NCBI RefSeq assembly: GCF_001625365.1
Contig: NZ_LJJF01000001.1
Span: 1,178,001 to 1,242,000, forward strand
DNA: 64,000 nt
Origin: Streptomyces sp. MJM8645
GTDB taxonomy: Bacteria > Actinomycetota > Actinomycetes > Streptomycetales > Streptomycetaceae
Direction: 5' to 3'
The notes below the pieces were generated by a model. It worked only from the letters and a program-made list of their open reading frames with translations. It did no database searches and had not been told where the DNA came from. Positions within the stretch are counted from its first letter, which is position 1; each line of letters opens with the position of its first letter. Shown piece after piece: positions 16,111-24,299 of this stretch. The translations under genes were made by a program, and so were the position numbers.

Positions 16111-17484
16111 GTGACCAGGTGCTGCATCGTCCAACTGCCCTTCCCGTCCACCCGCGACCCCGATGACCGGCTGTCCGCCTACTACCAGGACTACGACCGC
16201 CGCTTCCGCGCCTTCCTCCCGGAGTACTTCATCCCGTCCGACGGGCTCTGGGAGATTCCGCTCTGGGTCGCGCACCTGACCGCCCTGCTGGACAGCACCG
16301 CGATCGACTCCTGCTTCGTCGACCTGTCCCGCACCCCTGCCGACAGCGAGGCCTGCGGCGCCCCGATCCTGGCGGCGACGGCACCCGGCGATCTCGTCCT
16401 GTTCTCGCCGCTGGCCCAGAACTTCCGGCTCGCCCTGGACCTCGCGGGCGAACTGGAACGCGCCGGGCGGCGCGTCGTCCTGGGCGGGAACATGGCCCCG
16501 CTGGCGCCCGAGGGCTCCGTGCACGCCGTGCACCGCGGGCAGCTCGACACCGGTTTCGCGGCCGTCCTGGTCGAGTTGGCCTCGGGGCGGGGCGGCCGCA
16601 CGGAGAAGCGGGCCGCCCTCGGGTTGGTGGCCGAGCCCATCACCTGGGCACCGGACTACCGCCATCTGGACGGCTACAGCGGCAAGGTGCCGATGCTGCG
16701 GCTCAACGCCAGCCACGGCTGCCTGTACAAGTGCGCCTTCTGCGGGGACGCCTGGAGCAAGCAGCTCACCCTGGTGGGGAGCAGCGCCCTCCGCGCCGAA
16801 GTGGACCAGCTCGCCGACCGCTTCCCGGACACCCGGCTCGTCTACGTCGGCGACAAGACCTTCGGGCAGTCGCGGGAGGCGGTCCGCAACCTACTGGAGG
16901 TGTTCCGCGACCGCCCCGGCTACAAGTTCATCGTGCAGACCCACGTCCTCCAGGTGAAGGAGTGGGTCATCGAGGCGATGCTCGAACTCGGCGTCGTGGC
17001 GGTCGAGCTGGGCTTCGAGTCGGCCGACTCCCAGATGCTCAAACGGCTCGGCAAGCTGTCCCGCGGACTCGACGACTACACCGAACGGATCCACGCGCTG
17101 AGCGACGCCGGCCTGAAGGTGGTCCTCAACATGATGGGCGGACTGGACGAGGAGACCGAGGAGTCCCACGCGCAGACCGTCCGGTGGCTGGAGGCGAACC
17201 GCCGGGCCCTGTGGCTCTTCAACCTCTACAACTTCGTCCCCTACCCGCTCACCCCCGACTTCCAGCGCCTGCGCGAGCGCATCTTCACCTGGGACTTCGC
17301 GCAGTGGCGGGAGGACGCCCCGGTGGTCTACCGGCCCAGCCACCTGACTCCGGAGCGCAGCTGGGAGCTCTTCCAGGAGAAGATCGCCGCCGCCCACCGC
17401 ATCGTCCGCGCCCCCGCGCCGGCCCTCCCCGGCCATTCCGACCGCTCCGGCCACCCCGACCGCTCCGCAAGGGAGACCGCATGA
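16111..17484 (+). CDS. Radical SAM enzyme, B12-binding-type architecture
   Basis: The 457-residue protein carries the [4Fe-4S] motif CLYKCAFC (Cys204, Cys208, Cys211) after a Rossmann-like N-terminal region (LVLFSPLAQNF, RRVVLGGNMA). This is the order of cobalamin-binding radical SAM proteins. The cobalamin DxHxxG motif is not visible, so B12 dependence is uncertain. Later motifs (VELGFESAD, VLNMMGGLDEETEESH) are typical of the radical SAM barrel. GGAGG 4-5 nt before GTG 16111 sets the start. Its stop overlaps the next gene's ATG, so the two are translationally coupled. Substrate unknown. Confidence 0.88.
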   Translation: MTRCCIVQLPFPSTRDPDDRLSAYYQDYDRRFRAFLPEYFIPSDGLWEIPLWVAHLTALLDSTAIDSCFVDLSRTPADSEACGAPILAATAPGDLVLFSPLAQNFRLALDLAGELERAGRRVVLGGNMAPLAPEGSVHAVHRGQLDTGFAAVLVELASGRGGRTEKRAALGLVAEPITWAPDYRHLDGYSGKVPMLRLNASHGCLYKCAFCGDAWSKQLTLVGSSALRAEVDQLADRFPDTRLVYVGDKTFGQSREAVRNLLEVFRDRPGYKFIVQTHVLQVKEWVIEAMLELGVVAVELGFESADSQMLKRLGKLSRGLDDYTERIHALSDAGLKVVLNMMGGLDEETEESHAQTVRWLEANRRALWLFNLYNFVPYPLTPDFQRLRERIFTWDFAQWREDAPVVYRPSHLTPERSWELFQEKIAAAHRIVRAPAPALPGHSDRSGHPDRSARETA

Positions 17485-18608
17485 ACCAGCCCCCGTACCA
17501 GCTGCCCCACCAACCCCTCAGCCGACTCCCCTCCCAACTCCCCGACTTCGAGGCGCTCCACCGCAGCGTCAAACCCGAGGAGTTCGAGACCGACCCGCTG
17601 CCCGGGTGGGCCGGCCTCGCCACCCTGTTCGGTGCCCCCGCCGCGGACCGGGCGCAGGTCGACGTCGGGGAGGACGGCTGGGTGGCGGCCGGTGTCCCGT
17701 ACGACGCGACCGCCAGCTCCCGTCCGGGCGCGGCCGAAGGGCCGCGCGCGATCCGGCAGGCGAGCCTGGTGTTCTCCAGCTACCTCACCAGCCTGGGCCA
17801 GTGGAAGATGCTGGACACCCGCAGCGGCCGGACGTTCCGCTACCGCGCCCCGCGCGTGGCCGACGCGGGGGACCTGCACATCTACCCGACCGACACCATC
17901 CGCACCTTCCAGGCGGTCGCCGCCGGGAGCCGGCGGCTGAGCGGATCGGCGCCGCGCCTGGTCTTCCTCAACGGGGACCACTCGACCACCTTCCCCACCT
18001 TCGCGGGCTTCCGCGCCGGCCGGCTGGACCGGGGCGCGCGGCGGGTGGGATTCATCAACATCGACCACCACTTCGACTTCGGGAACTGGAGCACCCTGCA
18101 CGGGCCGCTCTACCACGGGTCGAACTCCCGCCGGATCAGCGAGCTCCCGGGGATGCACCCCGAGGACATCGCCTTCGTGGGCGTCGGCGACGTGACCAGG
18201 TACGACCAGTTCCGCGGCCTGCTCGACCGGGGCTTCCACGTGGTGCCCGGATCGCAGATCCTGCGCCAGGGCGCGGCCGCGGCCCTGCGCCCGCTCGTCG
18301 AGCAGCTCGGCGAGCGCTGCGACACCGTGTACGTGTCGCTCGACATCGACGTCCTCGACAGCGCCGTGGCGACCGGCACCGGCCACGTGACCATGGGCGG
18401 CATCGACACCGGACACCTCCTGGACGTCTACGAGGAGTTGCGCGCCCTGCCCGTGGAGGCCGTGGACATCGCGGAGGTGGCCCCCCGCTACGACCCCTCC
18501 GGCAGCACCGCGCAGCTCGCCGCCCGGCTGCTGTTCGAGTTCCTCTTCCGCAGCGAGAGCGCCGCACCCGACCTGGCCCCCTGGACCGACCTTCGCCAGG
18601 AGCCGTGA
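17481..18608 (+). CDS. Ureohydrolase-fold enzyme (agmatinase/arginase family)
   Basis: The 375-residue protein has the arginase-fold metal motifs NGDHS (His167), DHHFD (Asp195, His197, Asp199) and SLDIDVLD (Asp288, Asp290), so the di-manganese site is intact. The GVPYDAT...SRPG segment near residue 71 is agmatinase-like. Two deviations from the consensus are NGDHS for GGDHS and VLDSA where most members have DP. It probably hydrolyses a guanidino or amidino group to release urea. A Gln/Pro-rich N-terminal extension of about 40 residues is unusual. It overlaps the radical SAM gene by 4 bp. Confidence 0.85.
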   Translation: MNQPPYQLPHQPLSRLPSQLPDFEALHRSVKPEEFETDPLPGWAGLATLFGAPAADRAQVDVGEDGWVAAGVPYDATASSRPGAAEGPRAIRQASLVFSSYLTSLGQWKMLDTRSGRTFRYRAPRVADAGDLHIYPTDTIRTFQAVAAGSRRLSGSAPRLVFLNGDHSTTFPTFAGFRAGRLDRGARRVGFINIDHHFDFGNWSTLHGPLYHGSNSRRISELPGMHPEDIAFVGVGDVTRYDQFRGLLDRGFHVVPGSQILRQGAAAALRPLVEQLGERCDTVYVSLDIDVLDSAVATGTGHVTMGGIDTGHLLDVYEELRALPVEAVDIAEVAPRYDPSGSTAQLAARLLFEFLFRSESAAPDLAPWTDLRQEP

Positions 18609-18635
18609 TCCGTCCCGTCCCCTTTCAGCGCCTGG

Positions 18636-19934
18636 TCACGGCATCGAGTAGCGCCCGGTGTCCACCCGCCGCCCCAACGCCAGGTACCCCGCCGCGGCCA
18701 CCGTGCCGAGGACCGCGCAGCACCCCCAGAGGGCGCCCCGGCCGGCGTGGTCCAGCAGCAGCCCGCCGGCGACCGGCCCGAGGAAGGAGGCCGCCGACCA
18801 GGCCAGCGAGTTGACCCCCTGGTAGCGCCCGCGGGTGCTCGTCGCCGAGAGCTCGCTCACCAGGCTCATGCTCGTGGGTGCCTGAATCATCTCGCCGAGC
18901 GTCCAGACCCCCACGGTGGCGGCGTAGTAGAGGGCGGAGGAGCCCGCGAACGCGGTGAGGCCGAAGCCCGACCCGGTGAGCAGCGCGCTGACCAGCAGCA
19001 GCATCCCCCGGTGCTGTCCCTTCGTCAGGCGGGTCACCGGGATCTGCAACAGGACGATCAGCAGGCCGTTGATCCCGATCACCACTCCGTACTGCGTGCT
19101 GGTCAACCCGGCCTTGCCCATGTCCACGGCGAGCGTCGTGTTGCCCTGCTGGAGCATCAGCCCGAAGGCGAAGGTCAGCCCGACCAGCGCCATGAAGCGC
19201 CGGTCCCGGAAGACCGTGCCCAGCCCGGCGCTCGGCCCACTCCCCGCTCCTTCCCCCGCTCCTTCCCCCGCTCCTTCCCCCGGCCCTTCCCCCAGCCCGG
19301 CGGCGTCCCGCTGCGGCTCGACGGGCCGGGTCTCCGGGACCCTGACGAAGACCACCACGGCGCAGAGCAGCGTGGACAGGGCGTCCACGAGGAACAGCAC
19401 CCGGTAGTCGTGGGCGGCGACCAGCCCGGCCAGCGCGGCCGATACGCCGAACCCGATGTTGATCGCCCAGTAGTTCAGCGCGAAGGCACGGGCCCGGTCG
19501 GCGGCCGGCACCAGGTCCGCGATGATCGCGGACGTCGCCGGACGGGAGGCGTAACTGCTCAGACCGACCAGGAACGCCGTCGAGGCGATCGCCAACTGCC
19601 CGTCGGCGAAACCCAGGGCCGCCGTGGTGAGCGCGGTGAGCAGCTGGGCGGCCAGCAGGGTGGGCCGCCGGCCGATCCGGTCCGCCAGCACACCGCCGAC
19701 CAGCGCGGCGATCGCCGAGCCGAGGCCGATGAGCGAGGCGACCACCCCCGCGTACGAGGCCGAATAGCCACGGTCCGCGGTGAGGTAGAGCGCCAGGAAC
19801 GTGACCACACCGCCGAGCCGGTTGACCAGGGTCGCGGCCCAGAGCCACCAGAAGGCACCCGGGAGCCCGCCGAGCGACTCGGCGACCGAACGGTGGAACC
19901 GGACGATCGGACCGGCAGGGGCAGAAGCGGTCAT
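18636..19934 (-). CDS. MFS transporter, probable drug/metabolite exporter
   Basis: The 432-residue protein has twelve predicted transmembrane segments in two halves. The loop after helix 2 is of the canonical type, ADRIGRRP. The central cytoplasmic loop contains an acidic Gly repeat (GEGAGEGAGEGAG), encoded by a roughly 12-bp tandem repeat at about 19246-19292. The start at 19934 is preferred over an upstream in-frame ATG because the upstream residues are Gly/Arg/Pro-rich and non-homologous in character. It is convergent with the ureohydrolase gene and could export the product of this locus. Confidence 0.87.
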   Translation of the reverse strand: MTASAPAGPIVRFHRSVAESLGGLPGAFWWLWAATLVNRLGGVVTFLALYLTADRGYSASYAGVVASLIGLGSAIAALVGGVLADRIGRRPTLLAAQLLTALTTAALGFADGQLAIASTAFLVGLSSYASRPATSAIIADLVPAADRARAFALNYWAINIGFGVSAALAGLVAAHDYRVLFLVDALSTLLCAVVVFVRVPETRPVEPQRDAAGLGEGPGEGAGEGAGEGAGSGPSAGLGTVFRDRRFMALVGLTFAFGLMLQQGNTTLAVDMGKAGLTSTQYGVVIGINGLLIVLLQIPVTRLTKGQHRGMLLLVSALLTGSGFGLTAFAGSSALYYAATVGVWTLGEMIQAPTSMSLVSELSATSTRGRYQGVNSLAWSAASFLGPVAGGLLLDHAGRGALWGCCAVLGTVAAAGYLALGRRVDTGRYSMP

Positions 19935-20142
19935 GGGGCGGCTCCCGAGCGACGAACGCCCGTCAGACGGTGGCGACACCCGCCGGAACAACCACGCACC
20001 GAGACGGGGACCCAGGCGGCCAGGCCACCCGAACCGGCCCCATCCTGCCCTGCCCGAGCCACCCCCGCACGTCTCGGCGAGTCGCTCGATTCCCGCCCGC
20101 CCCACCGACCCGAACGTCGCAGCGCCCCGCCCGCCCCGGGGA

Positions 20143-21096
20143 CTACTCCGCGCCGGGCGCCGCGTGATGGATCTCGGTGATCCTCGCGGCCGCGTCGAAC
20201 CCGAGGACCGGGTCGGGGCGGTCGGAGAGCAGGCTCTCGTACAGCGGCCGGTAATGGGCCACCTTCCGGGCCGTCCGACCGTCCGTCCCGAAGGCGGCGA
20301 GCAGGTCGCCGTCCCGGGCTGCGAAGCCGGTCATGGAGGTGTGGTCGATCCACACCTCCACACCCGCCCGGCCGAGGACCAGGCTGCTCTCCTTGCTGCT
20401 GGAGCCCGTGAGCCAGCTGCTGCGCAGACGTGCGGTACCCGACTCGCCCCGGGACCGGTACTCGGCGGTGCACCACGCGCTGGCGCCGCCGTCCAGCTGC
20501 CGGGCGGAGGTGAGCGCCGTGAGGTCGACCAGGCGGGTGAGCAGGCTGAGCTGGTTCACCCCGGAGTCCATCCAGCTGGAGCCGTAGGACTCGTAGGCAC
20601 CGGCGCCCTTGAGGACGTAGGGATCGTAGAACGCGGAGGTGACGGCCGTGACGGGCCCCCACTCGGGGTGCTCGGCGAGCAGTTCCGCCGCCCAGCCGAC
20701 CTCCGGCGAGAAGGCGAAGTGGTGCGCGGTGAACAACCGGCCCCGCACGTCGACCGCTTCGTCCAGCGCGCGAAGCCGCCCGAGCGAGGCGAGGTCGTGG
20801 ACGAGGGGTTTCTCGACCAGCACCTTGGCCGTGGAGAGCCGGAGAGCCTGGGCCGCCAGCTCCGCGTGCGTGTGCGTGGGAGTGGCGAGCACGAGCAGAT
20901 CGGGTCGGTGCTCCGCGAGCGCGTCGTCCAGGCCGGCGTAGTGACGCGGGGTGGTTCCACGGAACGAGGGCGGTTCCGGCCGGTTCGGATCGACCGTGAA
21001 CTCGACCAGCACATCGTCCCGTTCGGCCAGAACCGCGAGATGGGTCTGCGCGATGGTGCCGACGCCGACAAGGCCGACGCTTACGAGGTCAGTCAT
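20143..21096 (-). CDS. Gfo/Idh/MocA-family NAD(P)-dependent oxidoreductase
   Basis: The 317-residue protein has an N-terminal Rossmann motif (VGLVGVGTIAQTH, residues 7-19), a LATPTHTHAE segment and the catalytic-loop Lys in VEKPLV. The C-terminal alpha/beta domain contains SSWMDSGVNQLSLL. Members oxidise or reduce sugars, inositols and related polyols, or biliverdin-like substrates. It lies 52 bp downstream of the STAND ATPase on the same strand, with the MFS gene following, so these three are probably co-transcribed. Confidence 0.88.
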   Translation of the reverse strand: MTDLVSVGLVGVGTIAQTHLAVLAERDDVLVEFTVDPNRPEPPSFRGTTPRHYAGLDDALAEHRPDLLVLATPTHTHAELAAQALRLSTAKVLVEKPLVHDLASLGRLRALDEAVDVRGRLFTAHHFAFSPEVGWAAELLAEHPEWGPVTAVTSAFYDPYVLKGAGAYESYGSSWMDSGVNQLSLLTRLVDLTALTSARQLDGGASAWCTAEYRSRGESGTARLRSSWLTGSSSKESSLVLGRAGVEVWIDHTSMTGFAARDGDLLAAFGTDGRTARKVAHYRPLYESLLSDRPDPVLGFDAAARITEIHHAAPGAE

Positions 21097-21148
21097 CAGA
21101 CTCTGCTTTCTCCGGACGACTCGGCCCAGGTGCGGGGGCCGGGGAGCG

Positions 21149-23785
21149 TCATCGGCGTGTCACCACCGCTGCCCAGCGGCCCAACGACGCGACGGGGCCG
21201 TCCACCCAGCCGACGGCGGGCAGGTGCTCCGAGGCGGCGAGGGAGCCGTCGATCCAGGAGGTCGCGATGGGAACCCAGTAGGTGTTGCCGCCGGACGTAC
21301 GGGTGCGCGCATCGAGCTCGGATCGCGTGCGACGAGCACCCTCGTGGTCACCGGCGAGCACGCCGAGGAGGATATCGGCCACGTCCGCCAGGTTGTGGCC
21401 GCCCCGGTAGGCGATCCCGTCCGCAAGGTGCCGGGTGTCTCCCACCGCGGACCGGGCAGCGTCGACGTCGCCGGCCATGGCGTGGGCCACCGCCTCGGCG
21501 GACCGGAGCTTGACCAGTTCGACGGGGTTGGGCACCAGGTCGAGCAGTTCCCGGGCCCGGCCCGCCGCGTCGGCGACGGCTGCCGTGTCCCCGGACCAAC
21601 AGGCGGTCTGCGCCAGGTTGGCGAGTGCCTTCGCCTCTGCGGCGGCCAGTCCCTCGCGCCTCGCCAGGTCGATCGCCTCGTGGTAGACGGAAGTCGCTTC
21701 CTCGAAGCGGGCGTTGACCCGCCAGATGTGCCCGGTCAGCCGGAGCCGTTCGCCTTCGTCCTCCGGGCCACGGACCGGTTGTTCGTACAGGGAGGCGAGA
21801 GCGGCCGCGAACCGCCCGTTGAGGTAGTCGAAGTCGCTGAGCCAGTAGCGGGCGGCCGCGTCGAACTCGCCCCCCACCAAGCCCCGGTAGATCTCCGCGG
21901 CCTGCGTGTAGTCGCCGTGGTTGCGCAGGGCGTGGGCGAGGTGGATGCGGACCAGCTGTACCGTCCGGCCACCGTGCCGCACGCCTCCGGCCGCGCCGCC
22001 GAGCACCTCGATCGCCTCCTCGACGCGGCCGGTCCGGCGGAGCTGGACTCCTCGGATGGCGGCCCGGATCGCCCGGTACTCGGGGAGGCCCACCGGGCCG
22101 CCGGTAAGACCGGCGCCGAGCTCCGACCACTGGCCGGCCTCGACGAGTCGCTGGGTGGCCAGCGTCATCCAGTCGTCGAAGACACCGTGCTCGGCAGAGA
22201 GTTTGAGCCCGGTTTCGAGGGCTTGCGCCGTCGCCACCCGCCCGCCGGAGGGGCCCAGGCGTTCGCCCAGCCAGCTCAGCAGCCGGGCGGCGACCTCACT
22301 GCGGTCGCGATCCGACCAGCCGTCCGGAAGCGTCCGGTCCGCCTCGCCGATGGCCTGCCGCAACGCCACGTGCAACGCGTACGGGAACGCATAGGCGTCG
22401 TCGTGTGTCAGGAACGGTCGGCGAAGGAACCGTGCCACGCTCCCGTCGGAGACTCCGGGTTGACCGGCGCGCAGCAGCTCTGCGCCCACCCGGTCGGTGA
22501 GCGCCGCTGTTCGGACCAGGTCGCGTTCCTCCCGGGGGAGGTCCCTGATCGACCGGGTCGCGACGGCTGTGAACGAGCCGCCGAAGTCCGCCACGGAGGG
22601 TTGCCCGCCGCGTGCCAGCAAGGCGGCGCAGTGGGAGACCGACAGGTCCAGGTACAAGGGAAGCCCCTGGCCGCCGGAGATGACGCGTTCCCGGATCTCC
22701 GCCGACATCGCGGGCTCACCGCCCCGGACGAGGGCCTCACGGAGATAGCTGTCCGCGTCGGAGTCCGACAGGTACCCCACGAGGTGCTGCCGTGGTTCGG
22801 CCGTGTCGTTGCTGAAGTGCAGCTGGGGCCAGCACTCCGGGCCGGTGAAATCCAGCTCGCCGCCCGCGCCCGAGTCGGCCCAGTCGATCCGGTTCCGGCC
22901 GGTGATGACGAACAGCACGTTCGGCATCAGATAGGCGCAGCGCTGGACGAACCGTTCCACTGCGCGGTCGGCCTGGCCGTTGACCACCTCGAAGGTGTCG
23001 AGGAAGACGCACACCCGGGGCCGCCGGCCCGCCCGACCGCCCCAGGGTTGCCGTTCCAAGTCCCAGGCCAGCAGGTACGGGAAGTACGAGAGCGTCTCGT
23101 AGTCGGCGTCCGCCTCGACCAGTTCGGCGAACAGGTCGCAGTCGGCCAGCAACCGGCCCTCCCGCACCCGGTCCCGGACGGCGCGGTACGTGACGAGCGC
23201 GGCCCGGTGGGCCAGTCCGGTCAGACCTCCCAGACCACCCGGGTCGACCTGCTTCACGGCCTCCGCGATCTGGTCACCCAGCGCGATGCTCCGCGAGGCG
23301 CGCCGCAGCGCCGGCGAGGCGTCCAGGAACTCCTGCAAGGCCTCGCCGGGGTGAGCGCGAGCCCAGTAGGAGGCCAGTGCCAGATCGAAGGCCGGCCAAC
23401 GGCTCCCCAACTGCCCCAGGGCGGCCCTCAGACGCAGCAACAGGCTCTCGATGTCGCCGGCGCCCTCCTCCGAGAGATCGATCCGCACGGTCACCACGTC
23501 GTCGCGCTCCTTCTCCCGCGCTTCGGCGAGGAGGCGGCGCTCCAACTCGTGGGAGAGCGTCGTCTTGCCTATGCCACCCACGCCGTAGAAGGTCAGCACA
23601 TTGCGGCGGCCCTGCCCGCGGTCCACGACCGGCGAGACCTCGGCCTCGTCCAGCATCCGGTGGAGCTCGTCGACCGACCGGGCGAACGCGGCCACTTCGT
23701 CGACCCGGTTGGTGAAGACCTGCTGAGCCGTGACGGTGGACGAAAGGCCGCTCATGAATGCAGCCCTCAGGTTCACCCGTGCCAT
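21149..23785 (-). CDS. STAND-type NTPase with TPR-like C-terminal repeats
   Basis: The 878-residue protein has a P-loop GVGGIGKTT (68-76), a Walker B-like RVCVFLDTFEVV and an ITGRNR sensor-like segment in its N-terminal half. The C-terminal third consists of helical TPR-like repeats (AAEIYRGLVGGEFDAAARYWL and others). This is the signal-transducing NB-ARC/STAND layout. Such proteins sense a ligand through the repeats and oligomerise with ATP. No HTH or toxic effector domain is recognisable, so it may be a regulator or an orphan sensor. AGGAGG 5 nt upstream of the ATG secures the start. Confidence 0.85.
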   Translation of the reverse strand: MARVNLRAAFMSGLSSTVTAQQVFTNRVDEVAAFARSVDELHRMLDEAEVSPVVDRGQGRRNVLTFYGVGGIGKTTLSHELERRLLAEAREKERDDVVTVRIDLSEEGAGDIESLLLRLRAALGQLGSRWPAFDLALASYWARAHPGEALQEFLDASPALRRASRSIALGDQIAEAVKQVDPGGLGGLTGLAHRAALVTYRAVRDRVREGRLLADCDLFAELVEADADYETLSYFPYLLAWDLERQPWGGRAGRRPRVCVFLDTFEVVNGQADRAVERFVQRCAYLMPNVLFVITGRNRIDWADSGAGGELDFTGPECWPQLHFSNDTAEPRQHLVGYLSDSDADSYLREALVRGGEPAMSAEIRERVISGGQGLPLYLDLSVSHCAALLARGGQPSVADFGGSFTAVATRSIRDLPREERDLVRTAALTDRVGAELLRAGQPGVSDGSVARFLRRPFLTHDDAYAFPYALHVALRQAIGEADRTLPDGWSDRDRSEVAARLLSWLGERLGPSGGRVATAQALETGLKLSAEHGVFDDWMTLATQRLVEAGQWSELGAGLTGGPVGLPEYRAIRAAIRGVQLRRTGRVEEAIEVLGGAAGGVRHGGRTVQLVRIHLAHALRNHGDYTQAAEIYRGLVGGEFDAAARYWLSDFDYLNGRFAAALASLYEQPVRGPEDEGERLRLTGHIWRVNARFEEATSVYHEAIDLARREGLAAAEAKALANLAQTACWSGDTAAVADAAGRARELLDLVPNPVELVKLRSAEAVAHAMAGDVDAARSAVGDTRHLADGIAYRGGHNLADVADILLGVLAGDHEGARRTRSELDARTRTSGGNTYWVPIATSWIDGSLAASEHLPAVGWVDGPVASLGRWAAVVTRR

Positions 23786-24173
23786 GCGGCCTCCTGGCGT
23801 GCGTCGAGCCCCGGTCGGTTCGGCGGCATCTCCCGCAGCAGGATGCCGTGCTGAAATCTTGTCAGTGATTGATGCGGCGCCACAATCTCGCCCATGGGGT
23901 TTTCAGGCGGCCGACCCCGTGCGCTCCTCGGCCACGACGATGGGGCGCGGCGGGGCCTCGGGTAGGCTCCCCGAGCATGTCTCAACCTGCGTGGCGTGCC
24001 GCATCCGCCGACTGGTCGATCCGCCGGGGTACGGCGTCGAAGAGTTACGGCACGTCAAGGAGCCTGATACCGGCGCCGGATGCCGTACGCATCGGACTGC
24101 ATCGTGGCGCCCGCACCCTCGGAATGGGACCGTCCGATTCTGGCAGGAGTGCCTTCCCCGGGTGTGCAGCCCG
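23786..24173. other. Divergent intergenic region
   Basis: No gene with a plausible start and ribosome-binding site was found. The region separates the leftward STAND operon from the rightward FtsX-type permease and should hold both promoters. An ABC ATPase gene, expected next to such a permease, is absent. Confidence 0.5.
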
Positions 24174-24299
24174 ATGACCACGCTGACCACGCTGACCGTG
24201 GAGGAGACCGTCACGCCGCCGCTGCGGCTCGCGGGCGGGCTGCGCCGGCCCGCCTCGGGGCAGGTCGCGGCGCGCATGACGCACCTGGGCGCGTGGTGA
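24174..24299 (+). CDS. Short coupled reading frame upstream of the permease (41 aa)
   Basis: The 41-codon frame starts MTTLTTLTVEETVTPPLRL and ends HLGAW. Every codon ends in G or C except the stop, which suggests real coding history. Its TGA overlaps the permease GTG (GTGA at 24296-24299), so it could act as a translational-coupling leader. No Shine-Dalgarno is evident, and it might be the tail of a lost gene. No homologue is recognised. Confidence 0.45.
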   Translation: MTTLTTLTVEETVTPPLRLAGGLRRPASGQVAARMTHLGAW

